From a bacterium (GTDB lineage Bacteria; SZUA-182; DTGQ01), in contig JAILZY010000049.1 of the NCBI GenBank assembly GCA_023512255.1, positions 1 through 25,435 on the forward strand: a DNA stretch of 25,435 bases, read 5' to 3'. The notes under the pieces were generated by a model. That model did not search any database and was not told the DNA's origin. It saw nothing but the letters and a program-made list of their open reading frames with translations. Below are positions 1 through 8,252 of the stretch, piece by piece (position 1 is the stretch's first letter; each line of letters begins with the position of its first letter). The position numbers and the translations under genes were made by a program.

Positions 1-75
1 TAATAAGAGCTAAGCCCCTTCGAGGGTTTATGGTTGTTCTGATATAGGGTTTATGGTGTCTGATATATAAGAGCG
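1..75 (+). mobile_element. MITE-like element, right part (cut by window start)
   Basis: This is the right-hand two thirds of a roughly 114-bp element that recurs at 8253, 10732, 16204 and 25361. It ends in TATATAAGAGCG, the right terminal repeat. Inside are two near-identical copies of a 22-23 bp unit beginning GGGTTTATGG. The left end is missing because the window begins inside the element. The eight bases after it are ACCATTGT, which would be the target duplication. It encodes no protein. Confidence 0.85.
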
Positions 76-151
76 ACCATTGTTATGGTTTAATACGAGT
101 GTGAATGAAAAACCAAAAATCAGTCCACCTGCTTTCCCCCAAAAAGCAGTT

Positions 152-230
152 TGAGCCCCAGAAGGGCCAATTTTGCAGTCTTAGTCCCAGAAGGGCCAAT
201 TTTTCTGAGTCCCGGAAAGACCAAATTTTG
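152..230. repeat. Three degenerate direct repeats upstream of chlI
   Basis: Three head-to-tail copies of a unit of about 24 bp resembling GTCCCAGAAGGGCCAATTTT lie at about 152-175, 182-205 and 206-230. The third copy has diverged (CCCGGAAAGACCAAATTTT). They occupy most of the gap between the MITE end (75) and the chelatase gene start (369). An ORF crossing them has no ribosome binding site and is probably not a gene. The role is unknown: binding sites for a regulator of the chelatase operon, or a small repeat family. There are no CRISPR-like uniform spacers. Confidence 0.6.
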
Positions 231-368
231 ATTAACCTAAGCCATGAAGGCTTAATAATCAGGATAGGAAATATTCTGAGAAGAAAAGCGTTCATGGCTT
301 TTTTTATTTTTATAAGCTTGTTTTTAAGAGCATAATCGCTATTTTAAGGAAAGGAAGGTAGCCTTTTT

Positions 369-1415
369 ATGGGAATTGAGCGTCCTATTTATCCCTTCAC
401 CGCCATCGTAGGGCAGGAAAAGATGAAAAAAGACTTGCTTCTGAATGCTGTCAATCCAAAGTTGGGAGGTGTTCTAATTAGAGGGGAGAAAGGAACAGCT
501 AAATCAACCGCTGTCCGGTCCTTAGCCCAACTTCTTCCTGAGATAGAGGTAGTTTCAGACTGCCCCTTTAGTTGCCCACCGGACAATAAGGCTGATATGT
601 GCTCAATCTGCCTTGACCGATTCGAGAGGGGGGAAAAATTACCCGCAGTCAAACGCCGAGCAAGAGTAATCGATCTTCCAGTCAGCGCCACTGAAGATCG
701 GGTTGTAGGTACCTTGAACCTTGAGGAAGCAATCAAGAAGGGAGAGAAAAAATTTGAGCCTGGCATTCTGGCCGAAGCTAATCGAGGTATTCTCTATGTT
801 GATGAAGTAAATCTTCTGGATGACCACATTGTGGATGTGCTGCTTGATTCAGCAGCTATGGGTGTCAATACCATAGAGCGGGAGGGAGTATCATATTCTC
901 ATCCAGCCCGTTTTATCCTGGTAGGCACTATGAACCCTGAAGAGGGAGAGCTGCGGCCACAGCTTCTTGACCGATTTGGATTGTGTGTGAATATTGAGGG
1001 GATTCTGGAGCCTGAAGCAAGGGTTGAGGTCATAAAGCGAAGGGTACTGTACGAGGATGATCCTGTTTCCTTTACCAGAGCCTGGGAACCCAAACAGCAG
1101 GCTTTACGGGATCAGATCAAGAAGGCAAAGGAGATCTTAGATCAGGTCAAGGTATCAGAGGAGCTGCTTTTCCTTATTGCCCGAATTGCGATCGAGATGA
1201 ACGTAGATGGACATCGAGCGGATATCATCATGATGAAAGCTGCCAAGACCTTGGCTGCTCTCGATGGTCGCAGCGAAGTAAACAGCTCAGATATCCAGCA
1301 GGCGGCAGACCTTTCCCTCCAACATCGCATGAGACGCAAGCCTTTTCAAAAAATTGGCCTAGAAGATGAAAAATTAAGTCAGATATTTTTATCCAGCAAA
1401 ATGGAGGCTAATTAA
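369..1415 (+). CDS. chlI: Magnesium/cobalt chelatase ATPase subunit (ChlI/BchI type)
   Basis: This is the AAA+ motor subunit of a class I metal chelatase, which in this family drives insertion of Mg or Co into a tetrapyrrole together with a VWA subunit and a large catalytic subunit. At 348 residues it has the usual BchI/ChlI length. The Walker A motif GEKGTAKST is at residues 39-47 and Walker B ILYVDE at 141-146. The segment [15 protein letters not shown] carries the sensor/arginine-finger region. Four cysteines at 65, 69, 78 and 81 (C-x3-C-x8-C-x2-C) suggest a metal site, and the next gene has the same pattern. A purine-rich GGAAGG lies upstream of the ATG. The next gene starts 6 bases after the stop, so the two are probably co-transcribed. 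The metal cannot be read from the sequence; no CobN or BchH gene is present here. Confidence 0.92.
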   Translation: MGIERPIYPFTAIVGQEKMKKDLLLNAVNPKLGGVLIRGEKGTAKSTAVRSLAQLLPEIEVVSDCPFSCPPDNKADMCSICLDRFERGEKLPAVKRRARVIDLPVSATEDRVVGTLNLEEAIKKGEKKFEPGILAEANRGILYVDEVNLLDDHIVDVLLDSAAMGVNTIEREGVSYSHPARFILVGTMNPEEGELRPQLLDRFGLCVNIEGILEPEARVEVIKRRVLYEDDPVSFTRAWEPKQQALRDQIKKAKEILDQVKVSEELLFLIARIAIEMNVDGHRADIIMMKAAKTLAALDGRSEVNSSDIQQAADLSLQHRMRRKPFQKIGLEDEKLSQIFLSSKMEAN

Positions 1416-1421
1416 AAAGCT

Positions 1422-2378
1422 ATGCCTTGGGAAAATCTCTACCCCTTTACAGCTATTGTCGGCCAGGAGAGGATGAAACTAGCCCTACTCTTGAATGCTG
1501 TCTGCCCTCAGATTGGCGGGGTATTGATTCGCGGTCAAAAAGGGACAGCCAAATCAACTCTGGTGCGAAGCTTATCTGTGATTTTGCCGGAAATAGAAGT
1601 GGTTGAGGGATGCCCCTTCTCCTGCGATCCTTACGATCCTGCAACTCTTTGTGAACAGTGCCGTAATATACTCACTAAAACAGGCAGCCTGCCTGTGGTC
1701 AGACGAAGGGTTCAGGTAGTGGACTTGCCTATTGGAGCCACTGAGGATCGAGTAGTGGGCACCATTGATCTTGAGCGGGCCATAAAGGAAGGGAAAAAAT
1801 GCTTTGAGCCTGGTTTGCTGGCTAGGGCTCACCGGGGGATTCTCTATATTGATGAGGTCAACCTGCTAAATGATCATATTGTGGATATTATCCTAGATGC
1901 GGCAGCCTCCGGAGTCAATATTGTAGAGCGCGAAGGTGTGTCATATTGCCATCCTGCCAGATTCATTCTGATAGGGACAATGAACCCTGAAGAAGGGGAG
2001 CTGAGACCTCAATTAATTGACCGATTCGGAATGTGTGTAACCGTTGAAGGGTGTATTGATCCCCAAAAAAAAGTGGCCATTATGAGCCGCCGGGAGGAAT
2101 TTGACCGCCACCCAGCTGCCTTTTTGCAAAAATGGGAAGAGGAGCAGGATAAGATTCGCCAAAACATACAGCGAGCCATAAACCGGCTGCCTTCGGTTAG
2201 CATTTCAGATGAGCTTCTTAGCTTTTGCTCCAAGAAGGCTATGGAAGCCTTGGTAGCTGACCACCGAGCAGATATTATCTTGCGATGGGCGAGCCTTGCC
2301 CTAGCCTCATTTGGGGACCGAATAGCAGTGCAGCCCGAAGATATAGAGACCGTAGCAAAGCTGGTTCTGTTTCATTGA
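1422..2378 (+). CDS. chlD: ChlD N-terminal AAA+ domain, ending at an in-frame TGA
   Basis: This 318-residue product is a second ChlI-like AAA+ domain and corresponds to the N-terminal half of a ChlD subunit. Walker A GQKGTAKST is at residues 38-46; a Walker B within ILYIDEVNLL and the [15 protein letters not shown] segment follow. The four-cysteine pattern C-x3-C-x8-C-x2-C matches chlI. It ends with LVLFH and then TGA. The paralog just upstream reads LSLQHR at the same place, so the stop sits where an arginine is expected. The reading frame continues without another stop through the linker and VWA domain to 3506. It may therefore be a stand-alone ChlI-like protein, the short product of a leaky stop, or half of a broken gene. 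The ATG is 6 bases after the chlI stop; a GGAGG sits about 15 bases upstream of it, which is rather far. Confidence 0.88.
   Translation: MPWENLYPFTAIVGQERMKLALLLNAVCPQIGGVLIRGQKGTAKSTLVRSLSVILPEIEVVEGCPFSCDPYDPATLCEQCRNILTKTGSLPVVRRRVQVVDLPIGATEDRVVGTIDLERAIKEGKKCFEPGLLARAHRGILYIDEVNLLNDHIVDIILDAAASGVNIVEREGVSYCHPARFILIGTMNPEEGELRPQLIDRFGMCVTVEGCIDPQKKVAIMSRREEFDRHPAAFLQKWEEEQDKIRQNIQRAINRLPSVSISDELLSFCSKKAMEALVADHRADIILRWASLALASFGDRIAVQPEDIETVAKLVLFH
2376..2378 (+). other. In-frame TGA dividing chlD between AAA+ domain and linker
   Basis: Codons before and after this TGA are in one frame (1422, 2379 and 2613 are all in the same register). Read as a sense codon, the product of 1422-3506 would be 694 residues, a normal full ChlD length. 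CGA (Arg) to TGA is a single C-to-T change, and Arg is present at the aligned position of the upstream paralog. Other genes in the window end in TGA, for example at 3506, so TGA is not generally reassigned. It could be a nonsense mutation, a base-calling error or a read-through site. Confidence 0.85.
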
Positions 2379-3506
2379 AAACGCCAATCCCCTCCCCCAC
2401 CACCTCAGCAGGATAAAAATCAGCCGCACGATCATGACCACCACCATGATCATCAACAACTACCCCGGCAAGAGGAAGAAAATAAGAGTAATCAACAGCC
2501 GGAAAATAGCTCCCATAATAATCATCAAGGCTCTTCATCCGAAGAGGAAGAAGGGCAAGAACAAGAGAATACTTCCGCCGTCGGGCAGGAGTCAAAGCCT
2601 GCTCAAGCTACCTTGCCCTTCAAAGAGAAGGTGTTTCAACCAGGCGAGCCCTTTAAGGTTAGGCGGTTTGATCTAGAGCGCGACAGAAAACTCCGCAAAG
2701 GCTCAGGTCGAAGGAGCAGAACTAAGATTGCCACCAAAGCAGGCCGCTATGTAATGAGCACTATGCGCCGGAAAAATAATGACTTAGCTTTTGACGCCAC
2801 TTTGCGGGCAGCCGCTCCCTATCAGAGCAAACGCAAGAGAGAGAACGTAGCCATTGCGATTGAAAGCTCGGATATCAGAGAAAAAATTAGAGAGAAAAAG
2901 ATCGGCAACTTTATCATCTTCACTATTGATGCCAGCGGCTCTATGGGGGCTAATAAACGCATGAGCGCAGCTAAGGGAGCTATTCTTTCTCTCCTCATGG
3001 ATGCCTATCAAAAAAGAGATAAGATTGGTCTTGTGGCCTTCAAGGGGGACAAAGCCGAGGTTATTCTTCCCCCCACCAGCAGTATTGAATTAGGCTATAA
3101 GTTAATGGAGGATTTACCCGTTGGGGGGAAAACCCCTCTTACTCATGGGCTGATTACGGCCTACCAACTTATTGAAAGTCAATTGCGCAAAGACCCCTTT
3201 ATCTACCCACTCCTTGTCCTGATCACTGATGGTAGATCAAATGTCAGTCTTTACGGTGATAAGCCGATGAGAGAATCACTCAAGGTGGCTGAAATCATCG
3301 GGAATGATGATCGAGTAAGAACATTAGTGGTTGATGTAGAGAAAAAAGGACCTCTGGCCTTGGGTCTGTCGGAGAAAATAGCCCAGCAGATGGGAGCCAA
3401 GTATTTCCTCTTAGAAGATCTAAGGGCTAATATCCTTATCGAGATGGTAGCCAGCGAAATAGTGGAGATAGAGCGAAATGGTGGAGATGGGATAATCATA
3501 AGCTGA
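2379..3506 (+). CDS. chlD: ChlD C-terminal part: Pro/His/acidic linker plus VWA domain
   Basis: This continues the frame of the preceding AAA+ domain beyond the TGA. The first 78 codons encode a low-complexity linker: a run of five prolines, then a His/Asp cluster, then Glu/Gln/Asn-rich sequence. Proline and acidic linkers are characteristic of ChlD between its AAA+ and VWA domains. The VWA domain follows with MIDAS residues DASGS, the threonine of GGKTPL and the aspartate of ITDGRSN. In the family this domain binds the catalytic subunit through a Mg-dependent site. No ATG occurs between 2379 and 2612. The first possible start is TTG at 2613, whose nearest GGAG is about 21 bases upstream, so independent translation looks poor. 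That favours read-through or a recent nonsense mutation over a real second gene. Confidence 0.82.
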   Translation, partial: KRQSPPPPPQQDKNQPHDHDHHHDHQQLPRQEEENKSNQQPENSSHNNHQGSSSEEEEGQEQENTSAVGQESKPAQATLPFKEKVFQPGEPFKVRRFDLERDRKLRKGSGRRSRTKIATKAGRYVMSTMRRKNNDLAFDATLRAAAPYQSKRKRENVAIAIESSDIREKIREKKIGNFIIFTIDASGSMGANKRMSAAKGAILSLLMDAYQKRDKIGLVAFKGDKAEVILPPTSSIELGYKLMEDLPVGGKTPLTHGLITAYQLIESQLRKDPFIYPLLVLITDGRSNVSLYGDKPMRESLKVAEIIGNDDRVRTLVVDVEKKGPLALGLSEKIAQQMGAKYFLLEDLRANILIEMVASEIVEIERNGGDGIIIS

Positions 3507-3515
3507 GCTAGGCTT

Positions 3516-4838
3516 TTAGCTGCCAGCTGCGATCTTGCGGCGGCAGGCGTCGCGAAAGTTATTAACACCGATAAAAAACTCCCTCATCATAATCACCCAC
3601 AAGTAGTGCCCTTTCGGAGTCAAGAGAATCTGCCGCCCACCTTCAGTCCTAATGCCGCCAATCAGCCTAAAGAACAAAAGCTCACGCCAGAGATAGCGAT
3701 ATAAGCTCCCATTGAATTTAGCCTTTAAGGCCTCGATATCCAGGCGGCGGCCAAACAGCTTCATCAGAAAATCATACCGCATCTGCTCGCGGGTGGAAAA
3801 GGCTTTTTTGAACCCAAGAGGCAGCCGCCCTTGCTTAAGCTGTCTGATATACTCTGCAAGATCAAAGGTATTAGCATAGATGCATCCATTCAAATAACTG
3901 AAAGCGCCGCTGCCACTGCCAATATATTCGTCATAGTCAACAATGTATTCATCAATCAGACCATCGGCTCTGGAAAAACACCAGGCTGAGGCAGGCTGAA
4001 ATTGAGCAGAAAGCTTATCGAGAATTTTGAAGTAAAAAGCCTTCTCTTTCCGGTAGTCCACTTGGCCTAGTTTTTCGGCAAGCGCCTTCTGGGTAGAGGC
4101 TGAGACCATCAGGGGATAGAAGGTGATCTGATCGATCTTAAGACTAAGAAGAATATCAAGATCTTCCTCCAACATGGACATGGTCTGATTGGGGAAATTG
4201 AAAATCATGTCTACATTTAGGGTATTTTTCCGGCCCGCCCCTGCTGCTCTTTGGCTGCCTGCCAGCGGGCTCTTGTAGCCATCTGCCAGAATCTGGCTAG
4301 CCAACCTGAGCTTTTCTTGAATCTCCTGGCCGCTGCCATACTTTTCGTACCGATCTACAGAGCGAAGAATCTGATCGTTGAAGCTCTGAACCCCTACTGA
4401 AAGCCGATTTATGCCAAGGGATTTCAACACTTCCAGCCTCTCTTGGGTCAGATGATTGGGATTGGTTTCCACAGAAACCTCCCGAATAGAATACAGACTG
4501 CGGATCAGAGCCAGGGTCTTTTCCAGCTCATCCATCATAATGGTGGGTGTTCCGCCTCCAATATAGAGGCCGGTGCAATCATAGCCTTTCTGGCGGTAGA
4601 TTTTCAGCTCCTCCCGAAGGGCTGAAAAGTAGCTGCGAGCTAAAGATTCCTCAAAGGGATAGCGGTTAAAGGAGCAATAGGGACAGAGCCGCTCGCAGAA
4701 CGGGATATGAACATAGAGGAGATACTTTTTACCCTCGCGGCCGCAATCCTCAAGCTCAATTCCTCCCTCGTCTTGAAATTGAAGGTATTGAGCACTTTTC
4801 CGCCTCATGAGGCAGGTGATGAAATTTTCTATTATCAT
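3516..4838 (-). CDS. HemN/HutW-like radical SAM enzyme (coproporphyrinogen dehydrogenase family)
   Basis: This 440-residue protein carries the radical SAM signature HIPFCERLCPYCSF, with cluster cysteines at 48, 52 and 55. It also has the SAM-binding GGGTP motif at 94-98, SVGVQSFND and NVDMIFNFPNQT. These are typical of the HemN/HemW/HutW family, which act on tetrapyrroles or related substrates in the cytoplasm without oxygen. The C-terminal part is consistent with a HemN_C winged helix. An Ala/Gly-rich insertion (SPLAGSQRAAGAG) before the NVDMIFNFP segment is unusual. The gene converges on chlD with 9 bases between stops, so the tetrapyrrole link is positional and not an operon. The substrate (coproporphyrinogen, heme or other) cannot be decided. 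No clear ribosome site precedes the ATG at 4838, and the region upstream is a palindromic repeat; Met11 (4808) is an alternative start. Confidence 0.82.
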   Translation of the reverse strand: MIIENFITCLMRRKSAQYLQFQDEGGIELEDCGREGKKYLLYVHIPFCERLCPYCSFNRYPFEESLARSYFSALREELKIYRQKGYDCTGLYIGGGTPTIMMDELEKTLALIRSLYSIREVSVETNPNHLTQERLEVLKSLGINRLSVGVQSFNDQILRSVDRYEKYGSGQEIQEKLRLASQILADGYKSPLAGSQRAAGAGRKNTLNVDMIFNFPNQTMSMLEEDLDILLSLKIDQITFYPLMVSASTQKALAEKLGQVDYRKEKAFYFKILDKLSAQFQPASAWCFSRADGLIDEYIVDYDEYIGSGSGAFSYLNGCIYANTFDLAEYIRQLKQGRLPLGFKKAFSTREQMRYDFLMKLFGRRLDIEALKAKFNGSLYRYLWRELLFFRLIGGIRTEGGRQILLTPKGHYLWVIMMREFFIGVNNFRDACRRKIAAGS

Positions 4839-4848
4839 GTTTTTTAGT

Positions 4849-4993
4849 AGGGGAAAACCCTTATCGAGTAAGGGTTTTCCCCTTATACCCCCCTTTCCTA
4901 AAACTTTAATATTTTAATATTAAAGTTTTAGGAGGATGGTTTGGAAGGAACCCTTTTTCAAAAGGGTTCCTTCCAAAAAAGGGTTCCTTCCAA
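4849..4993. repeat. Composite palindromic repeat, copy 1
   Basis: Three inverted repeats fill this intergenic gap. First, 15-base arms AGGGGAAAACCCTTA at 4849-4863 pair with 4869-4883. Second, a near-perfect palindrome at 4897-4932 has arms CCTAAAACTTTAATA and TATTAAAGTTTTAGG around six bases. Third, 17-base arms TTGGAAGGAACCCTTTT at 4941-4957 pair with 4960-4976, and the right arm is then repeated directly at 4977-4993. The 4897 palindrome and a GGGGAAAACCC hairpin recur in the same relative order at 16177-16370, there on the opposite strand. No coding capacity is seen. It separates the stop of the spermidine-synthase-like gene (4997) from the start of the radical SAM gene. No U-tract marks it as a standard terminator. 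Confidence 0.8.
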
Positions 4994-4996
4994 GTT

Positions 4997-7900
4997 TCAA
5001 CTTCCCTGTTTTAGAATAGCCTGGACCTGATCAAGCAGTTGCCTAACATTGGGCAGATCAGGTCGCAGGCGAAGTGCTTCCTGATATTCCCTCGCGGCCT
5101 GGTCCCAGGCTCCGGAGGTCTGATAAGCAATCCCAAGGTTAAAGTGGGCCTCGGCGTAATCTGGCTGGTATTTAATAGCTTCCTGATATTCAGCAATGGC
5201 CTGAGCCACCCGATTTAATCTCATATAGGCTATGCCAAGGTTAAAGTGGGCATTGGCCAAATCGGGCTTGATTTTGAGTGCGGCCAGGTTTTCCTGAATA
5301 GCCTCTTCGATATAGCCAGCTCGAAGATAGCATGCTCCGAGGTTAAGATGAGCCTGATCGTTATCTGGCTGGATCAGCAGGACTTGTCGAAACTGCTGAA
5401 TGGCTGCCTGGATCTGTCCGCTATGGAAGTAGGCTAATCCTAGATTCAAGTAGCCCTCAAACCCATCTGGCTTTACCTTGATAGCAGACTTAAGGATTTG
5501 AGCGGCCATCTCATGCATTCCCTTGAAACTGCAATTTGAGGCTGCACTCAGCAAAAGCCGATAATACCTCTCCTTGATCCTGGTATCTTCGGGATCAAGG
5601 AGGTAGGCCTCTTTGAGCTCTCGTGCTCCCTCCTCCTGCATATTCCTGAGGAGATACATTTCGGCCAAGGCGTAATGTTTCTGAGCTTCAAAGGCTTTCG
5701 GTAGGCTATCTTTGATGAGGCTGGCTGCCTCAGCCGAAGATACGCTCAAAATGGAGGCTATATCTGAGCCTCGCCAAGCATTCTGAGCCTCAAGATGGGC
5801 GCTAATGGTTTCCTGATACAGAAATTTAGGTGCCTGAAACTCAAGCCGTAAATTGTCATCCGTATGGGCGAAAGCTCCCTGGCTGTAGCGGATGGCTCCT
5901 TCGGTGCTCATGACAAAGCGGGCCACAAGGTCAGCCGGCCTTCCTAGGCCAACAGCCTTTAATTCCGCCTTCAGACTCTCATCGGCCATCTTCTGCTCTA
6001 TAAGCTGATAGTCCAATTTTAGCTCATGACCACTGCCAATGAGAAGATAATCAATCCCAGGTCGCGCCTCCCAGACAGAGATCGAGGGGAAAATCTGCCC
6101 GAAGGCTTTGACCACACTCTTTGAGCTGGCTAGGTCCAGATTGCAGGTCTGGAGCCAGATGCAGCAAAGGCCAAAGTCCGTGAGCCGCTCTCTACAGAGC
6201 TTGAAAAATTCTCTGGTCAGCAGGGCAGACATCCCAGCGATCCAGGGGCTAGACGGCTGGGAAATGATCAGATCATACTTTTGGTCAGTCAGGGTAAGAT
6301 GCTGCCGACCATCACCAATGATGATCCGAAGCCGAGGATCATCAAGGCTGTGCCCATTTACCTCAGCGAAGAATCGGCTACAGGCTCTGAGCACAGCAGG
6401 TGAAATCTCAAGACAATCAAGCTGCTTGATCGGATATTTTTCAGCCGCACCCAGGGTTGTGCCACTGCCAAGCCCAAGCACCATCACCCGCTGAGGATTC
6501 GCATGGAGCAGCATGGGAATATGGGCTAAAAGACGCTGGGTACACTCATCCTCTCTTGAGGCAGAGTCGGTTTTGCCATTTTGTTGCAAAAAAAGCTGCT
6601 TGAACTTGTCCTTTTTCACCGAGACAGTAGTCTGGGCATCCTCTTGATAAAACAGGAGGTCAGCCTGGCTCTGGACGATCTCTTTCAAGTTTTGGCTAAC
6701 TCCACGGCTCAGGGAGGCATAGACCCTGCCATAGATATACGGGCCTGCCGAAACTAGGGCTTTATTCCATTCTGGCTGAGTAGCGAAAAAGATAAGGCTA
6801 CACCCAAAAGCCAGGGGAATAGCCACTGACTTTTTCACCCCGGATAGGGAAGGCGAAAAAAGCAGGGCTGATAATCCAAGGAAAAGATTAACTCCGCTTG
6901 CCACTAGCATGGTTTTTTGAATGCCGACGGCCGAAATCAACACCAGGCCGCAGAATAAAGCTCCTGCCGCTGCCCCAAGGCTATTAGCCATCAGCATACT
7001 TCCCAGGCCACCCCCTACATGATCTAGGCTCCTGACATACATTTTTGACATCAAGGGAAAGATCGCTCCCAGGAGCAGAGAGGGAAAGAACATCAGGAAA
7101 AATAGCCCAATCAATTCTATAGTCTGCAAGGCAGCAAAGCTGCCCCCAAATAGGTTAAAAATCGGGATTGTGGCTAAGGCTAGCTTTTCGAAGCAGGGGG
7201 TGAGGGATAAGGCTACCCCGCCAAGGGCAACCTCAAGCAGGCCAAAGATCAGGACCAGATCGCCCCTCTGGTCGATAAGCCTTGAGGCACAAAGGCTTCC
7301 AATAGCCAGGCCGGCTAGGATAGCGGTCAGCATCAGGCTGAAGGCATAGGTCGTTGAGCCAACGATCATGACAATAGCCCGCGTCCAGGTGATCTCATAG
7401 ATCAGGGCCGAGGCACCCGAGAGAGCCATAGCCAAAAGAATAAGCTTAGCATGGCGAGAGTTAGCTGCCCAAGCCGCGGGTGAGGCCGCTGCCTCTTCTG
7501 CCGCCACAGATTCTTCGGGTTTTTTGCTACTTATGGCCAGCACCCATCCACAGATGAGAAATTCAATCCCAGCCGCCAGATAAATGCTCTTACTAAGACC
7601 CAGATTCGGTATTAACCACAGACCGCTAAGCAGGCTGCCGAGGGTAGCCCCCAAAAGATTTAGCCCATAGAGCCTTCCCACCAGGCTACCGAGCTGGCCG
7701 AGCTGGCGGGCGAAAAATCGGCCAAGCAGGGGGAACATGGCCCCAAAGAGTGCAGTCGGAATAAACAGAACAGCTAAGCAGACCGCAAATCTAGCCAAGA
7801 TCATAATGAGATGCCCAGCTGCCTGGCCATCTCGGTAAAAGTAGGCCAAGAGCGGTCTTGACAGCCGAATAAGAGCGGGCAAAGCCAGGGCATACAGGCC

Positions 7901-8149
7901 TACAAGACCTTCGGCCAGCCCATAGAGCCGAAGAGGATTGCTCAAGCCATCAGCTACCTTTCCGCCGATATATCCTCCGGCGGCCATCCCGACCATCACC
8001 GCAACCAGCGTGGCCGCAACAGCCTCGGCAGAGTTGCCCAGGGTGAGGCTAATCAGCCTGATCCAGGTGATCTCATACAGCAGACTACAAAATCCTGAGA
8101 AAAAAAACAGGGTTAAAATCACAAGCCAAGTCTTATTATTTTTCGCCAT
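4997..8149 (-). CDS. Membrane-domain/spermidine-synthase-like/TPR fusion protein
   Basis: This 1050-residue protein has three parts. Residues 1 to about 470 are highly hydrophobic. They contain two related halves, each with an LLYEITW/LIYEITW segment (about 23-29 and 249-255) followed by small-residue helices, as in fused MFS/spermidine synthase proteins. Residues about 550-680 form a spermidine-synthase-like Rossmann domain with VMVLGLGSGTT (555-565), LDCLEIS, IIGDGRQHL and ISQPSSPW (629-636). Residues about 865-1040 are at least four TPR units with repeated AHFNLGIAY-type sequence. The protein should sit in the inner membrane with catalytic and TPR parts on one face. Whether it makes a polyamine is doubtful: the family is mostly uncharacterised, and the TPR tail suggests protein partners. 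A MITE lies about 100 bases upstream of the start. Confidence 0.88.
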   Translation of the reverse strand: MAKNNKTWLVILTLFFFSGFCSLLYEITWIRLISLTLGNSAEAVAATLVAVMVGMAAGGYIGGKVADGLSNPLRLYGLAEGLVGLYALALPALIRLSRPLLAYFYRDGQAAGHLIMILARFAVCLAVLFIPTALFGAMFPLLGRFFARQLGQLGSLVGRLYGLNLLGATLGSLLSGLWLIPNLGLSKSIYLAAGIEFLICGWVLAISSKKPEESVAAEEAAASPAAWAANSRHAKLILLAMALSGASALIYEITWTRAIVMIVGSTTYAFSLMLTAILAGLAIGSLCASRLIDQRGDLVLIFGLLEVALGGVALSLTPCFEKLALATIPIFNLFGGSFAALQTIELIGLFFLMFFPSLLLGAIFPLMSKMYVRSLDHVGGGLGSMLMANSLGAAAGALFCGLVLISAVGIQKTMLVASGVNLFLGLSALLFSPSLSGVKKSVAIPLAFGCSLIFFATQPEWNKALVSAGPYIYGRVYASLSRGVSQNLKEIVQSQADLLFYQEDAQTTVSVKKDKFKQLFLQQNGKTDSASREDECTQRLLAHIPMLLHANPQRVMVLGLGSGTTLGAAEKYPIKQLDCLEISPAVLRACSRFFAEVNGHSLDDPRLRIIIGDGRQHLTLTDQKYDLIISQPSSPWIAGMSALLTREFFKLCRERLTDFGLCCIWLQTCNLDLASSKSVVKAFGQIFPSISVWEARPGIDYLLIGSGHELKLDYQLIEQKMADESLKAELKAVGLGRPADLVARFVMSTEGAIRYSQGAFAHTDDNLRLEFQAPKFLYQETISAHLEAQNAWRGSDIASILSVSSAEAASLIKDSLPKAFEAQKHYALAEMYLLRNMQEEGARELKEAYLLDPEDTRIKERYYRLLLSAASNCSFKGMHEMAAQILKSAIKVKPDGFEGYLNLGLAYFHSGQIQAAIQQFRQVLLIQPDNDQAHLNLGACYLRAGYIEEAIQENLAALKIKPDLANAHFNLGIAYMRLNRVAQAIAEYQEAIKYQPDYAEAHFNLGIAYQTSGAWDQAAREYQEALRLRPDLPNVRQLLDQVQAILKQGS

Positions 8150-8252
8150 CCCTTTATATCCCTTCTAATTTTTTATCCACCTTCAAATCCTTAAGCTAAA
8201 TAATAAAAAGGAATCAGAAAATTGTCAAGGAATCCGAAAGGAGGAAAAAATT

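Noticed and set aside
152-230. CRISPR array
   Set aside because: Units are degenerate, spacing is unequal and short, and there are no cas genes.
105-335. 76-residue plus-strand ORF before chlI
   Set aside because: No ribosome site, and it is built mostly from the triple direct repeat.
2376-2451. TGA as a selenocysteine codon, with an inverted repeat GATCATG/CATGATC at 2430-2451 as SECIS
   Set aside because: The small stem begins 52 bases after the TGA, too far for a bacterial SECIS, and follows from His/Asp codons. The position is a linker where Arg is expected, not a redox site.
369-4838. A dedicated bacteriochlorophyll biosynthesis locus
   Set aside because: Only ChlI/ChlD-type subunits and a HemN-like enzyme are present, with no BchH, BchM, reductase or reaction-centre genes; cobalt chelation is at least as likely.
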